Shown: in pieces, positions 1 to 8,694 of the stretch
How the letters are laid out: each line of letters opens with the position of its first letter
How positions within the stretch are numbered: position 1 is the stretch's first letter
DNA from: Sphingomonas cavernae
Lineage (GTDB): Bacteria; Pseudomonadota; Alphaproteobacteria; Sphingomonadales; Sphingomonadaceae
DNA: 64,000 bases
NCBI RefSeq assembly: GCF_003590775.1
Contig: NZ_QYUM01000002.1
Span: 1,054,001 to 1,118,000, forward strand
Reading direction: 5' to 3'
Notes under the pieces: generated by a model
Databases searched by the model: none
The model's input: only the letters and a program-made list of their open reading frames with translations
What the model was told of the DNA's origin: nothing
Program-made: the position numbers and the translations under genes

Positions 1-1
1 C

Positions 2-241
2 GAGCGCGAGATGCTCCAGGCCGCGATCGACCACAGCCAGGACAAGGTGACGGGCACCGTCCGCATGAAGCTCTACAAGGGCGCGGCGCACATCATCGGC
101 CGCAAATCGCCCTATTCGCTCTATTCGGAGAAGGTCGTGACCTTCGAGGACGATCAGGGCGCCTACGACCAGCGCGATGCTGAAGGGTTTATTAAGCTTA
201 ACGCGCTACGGCTTAGACTGTTAGGACGGCGCGAGGGCTGA
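2..241 (+). CDS. argG: Argininosuccinate synthase, C-terminal fragment (partial at window start)
   Basis: This is the last 79 codons of argininosuccinate synthase, which joins citrulline and aspartate with ATP in arginine biosynthesis in the cytoplasm. The tail is highly characteristic: a [12 protein letters not shown] stretch, then [18 protein letters not shown], then the [19 protein letters not shown] ending close to the stop. The frame is open to the window edge, so the gene begins upstream. Its TGA overlaps an ATG at 241 (TGATG), which suggests translational coupling to the next gene. argB of the same pathway lies at 10.3-11.2 kb. Confidence 0.95.
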   Translation, partial: EREMLQAAIDHSQDKVTGTVRMKLYKGAAHIIGRKSPYSLYSEKVVTFEDDQGAYDQRDAEGFIKLNALRLRLLGRREG

Positions 242-250
242 TGAACGTTC

Positions 251-258
251 GGGGGGGG
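251..258 (+). repeat. G8 homopolymer at the 5' end of the following gene
   Basis: Eight consecutive G residues lie 7 bases after the ATG at 241. Read from that ATG, the frame runs out of register with the membrane-protein frame that follows. With nine G residues the ATG frame would join it seamlessly (MNVRGGAEPWWEARSYA...) and supply a first hydrophobic segment. The tract is either a contingency-type slippage site or a sequencing or assembly error. Confidence 0.6.
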
Positions 259-320
259 CAGAGCCGTGGTGGGAAGCGCGATCATACGCGGTCGCGCTCA
301 TCCTGCTGTCCGCCGTCCCC

Positions 321-1817
321 TTGCTTTGGCCCGATATCCCGCCATTGGCGGACCTTCCCGGCCATATGGGTCGCTACCGGGTTGAACTCGACCTTGCTTC
401 CTCGCCCGGGCTCCAGCAATTTTACGACTTCCAATGGCGATTGATCGGCAATCTCGGCGTCGATCTGCTGGTTATTCCGCTCGCCAAGCTCTTCGGACTT
501 GAGCTGGCTGTAAAACTGATCGTGATGGCCATCCCGCCATTAACCGTGACGGGCTTCCTGCTGATCGCGCAGGAGGTGCATGGCCGATTGCCGCCAACCG
601 CCGCGCTCGCGCTGCCGCTCGCGTACGGCTATCCTTTCCAGTTCGGCTTCATCAACTTCGCTCTGTCGATGGCCCTCACATTTCTGGCCTTCGCGCTGTG
701 GCTGAAGCTGACGCGTGCACGCCGCCTGGCGGTCCGCAACTGCATTTTCGTGCCCCTCTCGGTGATCATCTGGACAACGCATGTCTTTGGCTGGGGCGTG
801 CTGGGCCTGCTCGTATTCGCCGCTGAACTCACGCGCCTTCGCGGCGAAGGCAAGAGATGGACTGACGCCGCATTCCACGGCAGCCTCAATTGCCTTCCTT
901 TGGCGCCGCCACTCCTGCTGATGCTCATGTGGCGCTCAGGGGAAGTGACGGGCAGTACGGGAGACTGGTTCAACTGGCCGGCAAAAATCGGTTATTTCGC
1001 CATGATGCTGCTTGATCGGTGGCGTATCCTTGACCTGTTTTCGGTCGCTGTTCTTGCAGTTACCGTTTATGCTGCGGCGCGCGACCGCGAAACCGGATTT
1101 TCCCGCACGATCGGTATCGGCGCGCTGCTTCTTCTCGCTGCCTATGTATTCCTTCCGCGTGTTCTGATCGGCTCGGCCTATGCCGATATGCGGCTGGCGC
1201 CGTTTGTGATGGCGGTCGCGTTGCTTGCGATTCGTTTCGCGCCGGCCTGCCAGCAGAGACACTTGCAGCTGGTTGCTGTCGGCGCACTTGCCTTTTTCCT
1301 GGTGCGGACGACCGCAACAACGATCAGCTTCTGGCTCTACGACAGAGACTATGACCGCGAGCTGGCCGCCGTGCCGCATATCCCGGAACATGCCCGGCTC
1401 GTTTCCTTCGTCGGCACCACATGCAATTTCCCTTATTGGGGGCTGACCAAAATGGAGCACCTGCCTTCCCTTGCACTTGTGCGGCGGGGTGCGTACGCGA
1501 ACGATCAATGGATTATGCCCGGCGCACAGCTTCTGGGCACTCGACACCAAGAGGCCGGATGGTTCTCGCGCGATCCATCCCAACTGACGTCGCGCGAAGC
1601 CTGCAAGCACGAGGCCTGGCTCACATTGAACGATGCGCTGGACAGGCTTCCCAGAAGCGCATTCGACTATCTCTGGTTGATCAATCCGCCGCCATTCGAC
1701 CGAACCAAGCTCGACGGTCTTGAGATGATTTGGCGAGATGGAAACTCAGCCCTGTTTCGCATTCCTCAGAGGGCCAACACCGCTTTCGCCAACGGAGCCA
1801 AGGACGACCAGCCATGA
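321..1817 (+). CDS. Polytopic membrane protein of a surface-glycan locus; N-terminus apparently frameshifted
   Basis: The intact frame from TTG 321 encodes 498 residues with about ten hydrophobic segments up to residue 340 or so, followed by a soluble C-terminal part of about 150 residues. I recognise no catalytic motif. It resembles the GT-C-like hypothetical membrane proteins found beside dolichyl-phosphate-sugar synthases. The frame stays open upstream to 225 and encodes a further hydrophobic helix (YAVALILLSAVPLLW), but there is no ATG, GTG or TTG in it before 321. The natural start is probably ATG 241, overlapping the argG stop and displaced by one base at the G8 tract. Its stop overlaps the next gene (ATGA), so the two are probably co-translated. 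Function is unknown; a role in moving or adding lipid-linked sugars is inferred from neighbours. Confidence 0.6.
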   Translation: MLWPDIPPLADLPGHMGRYRVELDLASSPGLQQFYDFQWRLIGNLGVDLLVIPLAKLFGLELAVKLIVMAIPPLTVTGFLLIAQEVHGRLPPTAALALPLAYGYPFQFGFINFALSMALTFLAFALWLKLTRARRLAVRNCIFVPLSVIIWTTHVFGWGVLGLLVFAAELTRLRGEGKRWTDAAFHGSLNCLPLAPPLLLMLMWRSGEVTGSTGDWFNWPAKIGYFAMMLLDRWRILDLFSVAVLAVTVYAAARDRETGFSRTIGIGALLLLAAYVFLPRVLIGSAYADMRLAPFVMAVALLAIRFAPACQQRHLQLVAVGALAFFLVRTTATTISFWLYDRDYDRELAAVPHIPEHARLVSFVGTTCNFPYWGLTKMEHLPSLALVRRGAYANDQWIMPGAQLLGTRHQEAGWFSRDPSQLTSREACKHEAWLTLNDALDRLPRSAFDYLWLINPPPFDRTKLDGLEMIWRDGNSALFRIPQRANTAFANGAKDDQP

Positions 1818-2845
1818 GCAAGCCGTATCTGTCGATTGTCATCCCCTGCTACAACGAGGAGGGTTGTCTGGGCGAGCTGCATCGTCGCGTGTCTGCCGCG
1901 GCTAGCGCGGTGGCGGGCGAGAATTACGAGATCGTGCTCGTCAACGACGGGTCCCGCGACGAGAGCTGGAAAGTGATGGAAAAGCTCGCAGCCCAGGATC
2001 CAAAAGTGCTCGCCATCAATCTTTCGCGCAATCACGGTCACCAGCTCGCGTTGACGGCCGGGCTCGACCTGTGCTCCGGAGCGCGCATCCTGATCATCGA
2101 TGCTGACCTGCAAGACCCTCCCGAATTGATCGGCGAAATGCTCGAAACAATGCGTGCGGAGCAGGCCGATATCGTCTACGCCGTACGCCGAAAACGGGCC
2201 GGCGAAACCTTCTTTAAAAAGGCGACGGCTGCGCTGTTCTACCGGGCACTTTCCCGCGTAACGGACACGCCGATTCCGCTCGACGCTGGCGATTTTCGCC
2301 TGATGAGCCGGAGGGCGCTCGATGCGCTGCTGGCGCTTCCCGAACAGGCACGTTTCGTTCGCGGAATGGTGGCGTGGATCGGATTTCGACAGGTGCCGTT
2401 TTGCTATGACCGCGCCGAACGCCTAGCGGGTGAAACCAAATATCCCTTGGCCAAAATGATGCGCTTCGCGCTCGACGCGATAACGGGATTCTCGACCGCG
2501 CCGCTCCGCTTCGCCAGCTATGTGGGGCTGGGGCTCGCTGCCGCATCACTGCTGATCATACTCTATGTCGCCTACGGTTGGCTTTCGGGCAGAGCAATTG
2601 AAGGCTGGACATCACTGATGCTGGTCGTCGTCACGCTAGGTTCTGTACAGATGTTCGTGCTTGGGATGATCGGCGAATACATCGGACGACTGTATGTCGA
2701 ATCGAAGCGCCGTCCGCTGTACATCGTTGCCGATATCGTCGGCCGGGCGAGTGGGCGCGCTGCCCTCGGTCATATCGCTCCTCTGACCGACACGACGGCT
2801 ACCAACGAAAGCCCCGGCGGCAGGGGCATCCGCGCAATGAGGTGA
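1814..2845 (+). CDS. GT2 polyprenyl-phosphate glycosyltransferase (DPM1/GtrB type)
   Basis: A 343-residue glycosyltransferase expected to transfer a sugar from a nucleotide donor to a polyprenyl-phosphate carrier on the cytoplasmic face. Residues 6-12 carry the IVIPCYN start of a GT-A fold, VNDGSRD lies near 43-49, and DADLQDPPE (96-104) is the metal/donor-binding motif. Two membrane helices (about 235-257 and 266-289) are followed by GEYIGRLYVESKRRP, the typical end of GtrB/ArnC-like enzymes. I chose ATG 1814, which overlaps the previous stop (ATGA) and leads directly into the conserved N-terminus; an earlier in-frame start adds only non-conserved residues. The last 76 bases overlap the convergent methyltransferase gene, and that tail is not part of the family core. 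Confidence 0.85.
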   Translation: MSKPYLSIVIPCYNEEGCLGELHRRVSAAASAVAGENYEIVLVNDGSRDESWKVMEKLAAQDPKVLAINLSRNHGHQLALTAGLDLCSGARILIIDADLQDPPELIGEMLETMRAEQADIVYAVRRKRAGETFFKKATAALFYRALSRVTDTPIPLDAGDFRLMSRRALDALLALPEQARFVRGMVAWIGFRQVPFCYDRAERLAGETKYPLAKMMRFALDAITGFSTAPLRFASYVGLGLAAASLLIILYVAYGWLSGRAIEGWTSLMLVVVTLGSVQMFVLGMIGEYIGRLYVESKRRPLYIVADIVGRASGRAALGHIAPLTDTTATNESPGGRGIRAMR

Positions 2846-3507
2846 CGCTCCAGCCCGAAGATCGCCTCGAAGAGCCGATTGACGGGCGCCGGCGGCAGTA
2901 CGTCGTCACTTCCCTCGCGGCCGATCGCCTTGGCAAAAAGCCGTGCCCCGACCGCCAGCGGGAACAACAGGCTATTGAACCAACTTAGCATATCGAGGCT
3001 GAGCCCCGCGTCTGCGACCACTAAGCTGAGCGTTCGCCGCGTATAGCGTCGAAAATGGTGGTTTGCTGTGTCATGGCCGCTCCACATCGAGGGAAATGCG
3101 GGCACGGTGATCAAAATCCGGCCTCCCGGCCGCAGTCGCGCCGCAATCGCGCTTAGCGCCTCGCGATCCTTCTCGACATGCTCGAGAACGTCGAGGATGG
3201 CGATCAGATCGTAGCTCTCGGCCGCGATGCCGTCGAGTGCAGGCAGGCAGGCATCGGCTACCGGCCGACCCAGACGCTGCGCAGCAACGGCGCGGGCAGC
3301 AGGATCAATCTCGATCGCGTCCACGCGCCCGAACTGGCCGAGCATCGCGAGATTGTGTCCTGTGCCGCAGCCAATTTCGAGAATGCGAGCATCGGACGGC
3401 AGCGAAATACGAGACGCTATTAGCTTGGCAAGAATGCGCCGTCGCGCCAGATACCACCAATGGCAGCTGTCGTGCTCGGCCATGCGGTCGTAGATGATGC
3501 GTTCCAT
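2770..3507 (-). CDS. Class I SAM-dependent methyltransferase
   Basis: A 245-residue protein with a Rossmann methyltransferase core. Motif I is LEIGCGTG (43-50), the acidic residue of motif II sits in AIEIDP (64-69), LDVLEH is the motif IV region, and RLRPGGRILITVPA is the post-motif strand. It resembles UbiG/Methyltransf_11 proteins in polysaccharide loci; the acceptor is unknown. I chose ATG 3507 because MERIIYDRMAEHDSCHWWY is the conserved opening of these proteins; an in-frame start at 3558 would add 17 unremarkable residues. The 3' end overlaps the convergent GT2 gene by 76 bases, so the two messages are partly antisense. Confidence 0.75.
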   Translation of the reverse strand: MERIIYDRMAEHDSCHWWYLARRRILAKLIASRISLPSDARILEIGCGTGHNLAMLGQFGRVDAIEIDPAARAVAAQRLGRPVADACLPALDGIAAESYDLIAILDVLEHVEKDREALSAIAARLRPGGRILITVPAFPSMWSGHDTANHHFRRYTRRTLSLVVADAGLSLDMLSWFNSLLFPLAVGARLFAKAIGREGSDDVLPPAPVNRLFEAIFGLERHLIARMPLPPGLSLVAVVSVRGAI

Positions 3508-3630
3508 AAACCCAAAACCCGTTTCTGGTTCAGATAAGCGGCTTGCGACGTGTGACACAGGTGCCCTTAATGCGCGCCTAAAATGCTAGTCCTAGCTGGA
3601 TCGCCGCCGCGACTTGCCTCGTGGTCACTA

Positions 3631-4032
3631 TCAGCGCGCAAATGTCCAGAAGCGGTTGAGGACAAATGCGAGCCACGGCGTGATGAGCACCATCGGCACG
3701 ATCGAGAGCGTGACCGACAAGTCGAGCCGGCCGACGAACAGCCAGACCCAGAAGCTGTTGAGCAGAAAGCAGAGCAACGAGACGATCACGTAACGCCCCT
3801 GCACTTTGAGCCCGCCCCCGCTCTGATTGGTGTGGCCGAAGGTCCAGCGACTGTGAAGCGCGTAGCCCGTTGCTCCGACAACGACCGTCGACAACGTATT
3901 GGCAAGATAGGGATCGATCGCGGCCAGCTCCGCCATCACCCAGTAAAGGACTGAATGGAAGGCCGTCATCGCCCCGCCGCCTACGGCATAGGCGGCGATC
4001 TGGCCGATCATGGTCTTGGGCACACGGATCAT
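3631..4032 (-). CDS. GtrA-family membrane protein
   Basis: A 133-residue protein with four predicted membrane helices and the sequence features of GtrA-like proteins: GQIAAYAVGGGAMTAFH at the start, an aromatic-rich YALHSRWTF loop, and a closing VLNRFWTF. GtrA-like proteins are thought to move polyprenyl-phosphate-linked sugars across the inner membrane. A GtrB-type synthase lies 1.2 kb away on the other strand, so the two plausibly supply lipid-linked sugar to the GT-C enzymes here. The start ATG overlaps the end of the GT87 gene by four bases, indicating a two-gene operon. Confidence 0.8.
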   Translation of the reverse strand: MIRVPKTMIGQIAAYAVGGGAMTAFHSVLYWVMAELAAIDPYLANTLSTVVVGATGYALHSRWTFGHTNQSGGGLKVQGRYVIVSLLCFLLNSFWVWLFVGRLDLSVTLSIVPMVLITPWLAFVLNRFWTFAR

Positions 4033-5246
4033 GTCGCCTCCCTATCCGCGTCGCGCCCCATCCGCCAGCCTGCACTGGCCAGAAGCGCTGCGATCGCGAG
4101 CGGTGACAGCCATATCCCCATATGCGCCAGCGGCGCCTGGGCCAGAGGAACAAGAAAAGCGGCGCCATATACGAGCCGCTCGGGCGCATACCAGCCAAGC
4201 CTCCAGCGCACCGCGCATATCAGTGCGACGAGTGAGAAGGCAATCAGGTCGTAATTGAAGAAATAAGGGAGGATCAGCGCGGTCGCGGCGAAGGATAGGA
4301 GCCCGAGATCGCGTATGCCGACGTTGCGCCGCCACGCCCAGACCACCACGCCGATCGCAAAGAGTGCGGAGATCAACTGGCCGAGCGCAATCAATGCGGC
4401 ATCACCGGTCAACGCCTGCAGCGCGCGACCGACGGTCGGCATCATGAAGATGAACTCGCGGCCGGGCGCGTCGGCCATCAGGCTCGCCTGGAAGGCGAGC
4501 GTCGAGCCGAGCCATGTCTGCCAGGCAGAAATCCCGAAGGCGCAGACGGAAAGCAGGGCGAGCGCCAGGACACCAAGCGTGGCCCAGAACATCGTCGCGA
4601 CATCACGCTTCATGGCGAGAATGACCGGCACCAGGATGCCCATATGAGGCTTGACGCTCATCAGCGCGAAACTCAATCCGGCTATCCTCGCATTCGATCC
4701 CGCTGCGCGCCACCCGTAGAGCGCTAGCGCGCTGGTCAGGAACCCGAAATGCGCGGCCCACAGATTGACGATCGTACCCGATAGCAACAGCACGGCCACA
4801 CCCGGCAGCTCGACATCTCTCAACCAGGGTCGGGCTGCGTGCCAGAGCAATATCAGTCCGCCAAGCTGCCAGAGAATGAGCGCCGGCACATAGCCCAGCA
4901 GTCCGAATGGCACGGAAAAGAGCAGCATGTGCGGCGGATAGGAATAGGCATAGATGCCGCGCGCGCCAATCGCCGCCTCAAGCGTGCGCCGGTATTCGGG
5001 GCGGTCGTAGATCCCCGCTGCGCCCGATCTGAGCACCTCAGCACCGCCATGCCAGATATTGACGAAATCGCGGCCGATCACTGTCGACGCATTGATCCGT
5101 ATCCCGTCGAGATTGGCAAGTTCGGCCGCAATCAGATCATAAGCGAGCCACCCCGCTAAGGGCCACATGATCAGTCCATAGATACCGAAGGCACCCAGAA
5201 GGCGCGTCAGCCCCTTCCAGGCGGGCCTCAGCCGATCGGCGATCAT
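4029..5246 (-). CDS. GT87-family (DUF2029) membrane glycosyltransferase
   Basis: A 405-residue polytopic protein with about ten hydrophobic helices. The signature lies in the first periplasmic loop: GRDFVNIWHGGAEVLRSG, followed about 30 residues later by YSYPPHMLLFSVPFGLLGY. This arrangement is typical of GT87 enzymes, which take mannose or arabinose from a polyprenyl-phosphate donor. Donor and acceptor here are unknown. It overlaps the downstream gtrA-like gene by four bases and follows the methyltransferase at 5250-5948 after a 3-base gap, so the three minus-strand genes probably form one transcript. Confidence 0.75.
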   Translation of the reverse strand: MIADRLRPAWKGLTRLLGAFGIYGLIMWPLAGWLAYDLIAAELANLDGIRINASTVIGRDFVNIWHGGAEVLRSGAAGIYDRPEYRRTLEAAIGARGIYAYSYPPHMLLFSVPFGLLGYVPALILWQLGGLILLWHAARPWLRDVELPGVAVLLLSGTIVNLWAAHFGFLTSALALYGWRAAGSNARIAGLSFALMSVKPHMGILVPVILAMKRDVATMFWATLGVLALALLSVCAFGISAWQTWLGSTLAFQASLMADAPGREFIFMMPTVGRALQALTGDAALIALGQLISALFAIGVVVWAWRRNVGIRDLGLLSFAATALILPYFFNYDLIAFSLVALICAVRWRLGWYAPERLVYGAAFLVPLAQAPLAHMGIWLSPLAIAALLASAGWRMGRDADREAT

Positions 5247-5249
5247 GCC

Positions 5250-5948
5250 TCAGCCAACATCCTCGAAGTAGAAGATATCCCGCCCCACACTCTCGATCAC
5301 GTGACCCTCCGGGATCGGGGTCACGTAGCGCAGGAAGCTGTGCGGATAGGGGAAGAAATGGAGGTGCGGGTTGAAGGTGAAGCGGTACTCGCGTTCCTGC
5401 GGCACGACGATGATCAGCCGCTTCGCAGCCACACGACGCAGCTCGGCAAGCGCGGTGCGGAATTCGAGGATGTGCTCGAGAACGTGCGTGCAGATCACCG
5501 TATCGAACGCATTGTCATCGAAAGGCAGCCGCTCGACATGCCCCTCGACAAAACGGATCTCGGGATGACGGCTGCGTGTGCCCTCCTCGATGATGAAATC
5601 GGTGCCCGTAAGTTTAAGTGCGGGCCGGCGCTGCTTGAGCCAGTCGAGCAGATAGCCCGTTCCGCAGCCGACATCGAGCACGGTCTCGCCCTCGATCGCG
5701 TCGACGATCCGCTTGAGGCACGCTTCCGAATTGTCGGTTTCGTCCTGCACGCGTGGCATACGCTCGTAGATCGAGCGATATTCCTCGGCGGTCACGAACG
5801 GGATGCGCTCTCGGAAACGCTCGATATCGTCGACGAGCGGGCCCCAATGGCGACGAAAGAGCCAGCGCATCGCGCCCGAATCGCGAAGGAAGGGCGGTAT
5901 CACCTCTTCGAGCACAGTGCGGATCGCGTTGACTGTTTCGCGCTTCAT
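5250..5948 (-). CDS. Class I SAM-dependent methyltransferase
   Basis: A 232-residue methyltransferase with motif I LDVGCGTG at 91-98 and a later VICTHVLEHI segment, as in Methyltransf_11/25 proteins. An N-terminal part of about 85 residues precedes the core. I chose ATG 5948 (MKRETVNAIRTVL); an upstream in-frame start would add 30 basic, low-complexity residues. It heads the minus-strand set methyltransferase-GT87-GtrA, so its substrate may be a glycan or lipid-linked sugar, though the sequence alone does not show this. It is divergent from the STT3-like gene, whose start lies about 100 bases away. Confidence 0.75.
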   Translation of the reverse strand: MKRETVNAIRTVLEEVIPPFLRDSGAMRWLFRRHWGPLVDDIERFRERIPFVTAEEYRSIYERMPRVQDETDNSEACLKRIVDAIEGETVLDVGCGTGYLLDWLKQRRPALKLTGTDFIIEEGTRSRHPEIRFVEGHVERLPFDDNAFDTVICTHVLEHILEFRTALAELRRVAAKRLIIVVPQEREYRFTFNPHLHFFPYPHSFLRYVTPIPEGHVIESVGRDIFYFEDVG

Positions 5949-6049
5949 GGTGTCTGCCGATTTTCCCTTCGGGCCGCGTCCGCCTTGCCCCAGCCGGCGC
6001 TTGCCCTTTCGGGCCGACGCCTTAAAGCATTCGCACATTCATTCAAGCG

Positions 6050-7852
6050 GTGAGCACAATGGCGTTTTCGGGGGACAGCGCGCGGACCATGGCCTGGCTG
6101 CGCGAGGATCGGTGGCGGTTCTGGACGCTTTTGATCTGGGTCGCCTTCGCCGCGTTCCTGATCGCAAGCCGCTGGGGCGCGATCCACTGGTTCGCGCTGG
6201 GAGACACCGACGACAATCTGCGGATGATGCAGGTTCGCGCCTGGCTCGATGGCCAGGGGTGGTTCGATCTGCGCCAATATCGGCTCAATCCGCCGCAGGG
6301 CTTCAATGTCCACTGGTCACGTCTCGTCGATCTTCCGATCGCCGGGCTCATCCTCGCGACAAAGCCCTTTTTCGGTACCGCGATCGCCGAGCGCATTGCG
6401 GTCACAATCGCACCGCTGCTTCCGCTCGGCGTCGCGATCTTCGCGCTCGGCCTCGCAGTACGGCGCCTGATCGCGCCGTGGAGCTTCGCGCTCGCCGCGC
6501 TGCTGCTGATCGGCGCATCGTCGACGATGAGCATGTTCTCGCCAACGCGGATCGATCATCACAACTGGCAACTGGCGCTGCTCGCCTTGATCGTGGCGGG
6601 ACTGGTCGATCCCGAACGCCGTCGCGGCGGGCTGACGGTGGGCGGCGCCAGTGCGCTCTCGCTCGTCATCGGCTTCGAGATGATGCCCTATCTGGGACTT
6701 GCCGGGGCCGCAGTCACACTGCGCTGGATCTGGGATCAGGCCGAATCGGCGCGGCTCCAGACCTATGCGGTCGCGCTCGCGGCGGGATCCGCACTCGGCT
6801 ATGCGCTGTTCGCCTCCTATGACAACCGGCTGCCGCGCTGCGACGTGCTTTCGCCAGTATGGATGTCGTCGATGGTCCTCGCCGGCGGGCTGTTGCTCGT
6901 CATCGCCCGGCTTCCACTGGCGGCGCGCTGGCAGCGTATCGGCGCCGCGGCCGTCGCCGCCGCGATCCTCGGGGGCTTCTTCGCCGCGTCCTGGCCGCAG
7001 TGCGTCGGGCGGCCCGAGGGGGTGTCGGACGAGCTTCAACGGAGCTGGCTCAACAATATCCGCGAGGTACGCCCCGTCTATCGGCAGGACTGGCGCGTCA
7101 TGGCGACGATGCTCGGGTTGCCCGTCGCCGGACTGATCGGGAGCATGCTGACGCTCTGGTTCAACCGACGCGATCCCGCCAGGCTCGCGGCCTGGGGCGC
7201 GGCGACGTTGCTGTCGGCCTGCGGCTTCGCCCTGCTCTTCTTCCAGAGCCGCGCGGCGCCGGCGGCGCAGCTCCTCGCAGTGCCCGGAGGCGTCTCGCTG
7301 ATCTGGCTGCTCTTCCCGCGGCTCCGCGCCAGCCGCCATATGCTCGTGCGCATACTCGGCGCCGCGATGGTCGTCCTAATCGGATCGGGCTTTGCGGTGC
7401 CCTGGGTCGTCAAGATGGTGCCGAAGGAAGCCGAGACCAGGCACAACACCGTCGTGCGCAAGGCCGGCGCCGCGTGCGGCACGATCCCCGCGATGGCGCC
7501 ACTCGACAAATTCCCGCGCACCGTGATCATGACGATGAACGACCTCGGTCCGCGGCTGATCACGCTGACGCATCACGACGCGATCTCGGGTCCCTATCAC
7601 CGCAACGGCGAGGCGATCCTGGACCTGCACCATGCCTTTGATGGCACACCCGAAAAGGCGCGCGCGATCGCGAAGAAGCATGGCGCGACTCTGCTTATGA
7701 TCTGTCCCGGATTTGCGGAAGGCACGGTCTACAAGGCGCGCAGCCCCAAGGGCTTCTACGCGCAGCTCGAGGCGGGCAAGGTGCCCGTCTGGCTGACCCC
7801 GCTGCCGCTGCCCAAGACGTCGCCCTTCAAGCTGTGGCGGATCGAGGACTGA
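6050..7852 (+). CDS. STT3-like GT-C membrane protein
   Basis: A 600-residue membrane protein with a first helix at about 23-41, then the periplasmic-loop motif GDTDDN (51-56), and further on RIDHHNWQ (167-174) within a run of roughly ten more helices. An acidic motif after helix 1 and a DHH-type motif in a later loop are features of GT-C enzymes related to oligosaccharyltransferase STT3. The C-terminal ~150 residues form a soluble domain. I recall that close relatives are often labelled AcrB/AcrD/AcrF family; nothing here resembles an RND pump. Start: GTG 6050 or ATG 6059; the difference is three residues. The likely role is transfer of a lipid-linked glycan to an unknown acceptor. Confidence 0.6.
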   Translation: MSTMAFSGDSARTMAWLREDRWRFWTLLIWVAFAAFLIASRWGAIHWFALGDTDDNLRMMQVRAWLDGQGWFDLRQYRLNPPQGFNVHWSRLVDLPIAGLILATKPFFGTAIAERIAVTIAPLLPLGVAIFALGLAVRRLIAPWSFALAALLLIGASSTMSMFSPTRIDHHNWQLALLALIVAGLVDPERRRGGLTVGGASALSLVIGFEMMPYLGLAGAAVTLRWIWDQAESARLQTYAVALAAGSALGYALFASYDNRLPRCDVLSPVWMSSMVLAGGLLLVIARLPLAARWQRIGAAAVAAAILGGFFAASWPQCVGRPEGVSDELQRSWLNNIREVRPVYRQDWRVMATMLGLPVAGLIGSMLTLWFNRRDPARLAAWGAATLLSACGFALLFFQSRAAPAAQLLAVPGGVSLIWLLFPRLRASRHMLVRILGAAMVVLIGSGFAVPWVVKMVPKEAETRHNTVVRKAGAACGTIPAMAPLDKFPRTVIMTMNDLGPRLITLTHHDAISGPYHRNGEAILDLHHAFDGTPEKARAIAKKHGATLLMICPGFAEGTVYKARSPKGFYAQLEAGKVPVWLTPLPLPKTSPFKLWRIED

Positions 7853-7989
7853 GCGCGCTTAGTTTCACTTAACTTCGCAAGTTTCTCACAAACAGCCATC
7901 TTGATTCGCCCGCACCGACGCGTGGGCTGAGTGGCGGCCGCACGCAAGCATAGGCCGGGGCGATCATGTAGGACAGCCCGACGGCAGGG

Positions 7990-8610
7990 TCAGGCGAGAT
8001 TGCCCTTGATCCCGTCGATCACGAACTGCGCGGCAAGCGCGGCGAGCAGCACGCCGAGCAGGCGCGTGATGACCGCTTCCACCTTGGGGCCGACCATGCG
8101 CATCAGTGGCCCCGCCGCGATGAGGCAGGCAAGCGTGATGACGAGCACCAGCGCCATCGCGGCGAGCACGACAAAGGTTTCCTCGATCCCCTTGCTTCGC
8201 GCCATCATCAGCATGACCGACGCGATCGAGCCGGGTCCGGCGATCATCGGGATCGCCATCGGGAAGATCGAGACATCCTCGTGCTCGGGGCTCGCCTGTA
8301 CTTCCTTTGCGCGTTCCTCGCGACGCTGGGTGCGCTTTTCGAAGACCATTTCGAGCGCGATCAGGAAGAGCATGATCCCGCCAGCGATGCGGAAGCTGTC
8401 GAGATTGATGCCAAGCGCGCCGAGCAGCTTTTCGCCAAACAGCGCGAAAACGAGCAGGATCAGCGAGGCGACAAAGACCGCGCGGATCGCCATGGCGCGG
8501 CGCGCCTGCACAGCCGCCCCCGTGGTCAGGCTGGCATAGATGGGCGCGCAACCGGGAGGATCGATCACGACGAGGAAGGTGACGAACGCCGAGATGAAGA
8601 GTTCAATCAT
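7990..8610 (-). CDS. MarC-family integral membrane protein
   Basis: A 206-residue protein with six predicted membrane helices. MarC/UPF0056 hallmarks are the VVIDPPGCAPIYASL segment in helix 1 and FPMAIPMIAGPGSIASVM in the middle. The family is widespread and, despite its name, has not been shown to confer antibiotic resistance; the transport function is unknown. I chose ATG 8610 (MIELFISAF), which has an AGGGGG element 12 bases upstream; GTG 8619 is the alternative. It stands alone, with a 137-base gap to the STT3-like gene and about 85 bases to folD. Confidence 0.85.
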   Translation of the reverse strand: MIELFISAFVTFLVVIDPPGCAPIYASLTTGAAVQARRAMAIRAVFVASLILLVFALFGEKLLGALGINLDSFRIAGGIMLFLIALEMVFEKRTQRREERAKEVQASPEHEDVSIFPMAIPMIAGPGSIASVMLMMARSKGIEETFVVLAAMALVLVITLACLIAAGPLMRMVGPKVEAVITRLLGVLLAALAAQFVIDGIKGNLA

Positions 8611-8694
8611 TGCGCGCACATGCCCCCTGTCCCGATAGCCGCACGCTGGATCAGGTGATCGCGCGAATCAAGGCCGCGCGGTTGAAAAGCGGAT

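Noticed and set aside
6317-7339. A 340-codon minus-strand frame opposite the STT3-like gene
   Set aside because: Composition (Arg, Gln, Asp rich) is typical of antisense reading of a hydrophobic membrane-protein gene.
7990-8610. MarC-family gene as an antibiotic-resistance determinant
   Set aside because: The name is historical; family members have not been shown to confer multidrug resistance, and there is no regulator or efflux gene beside it.
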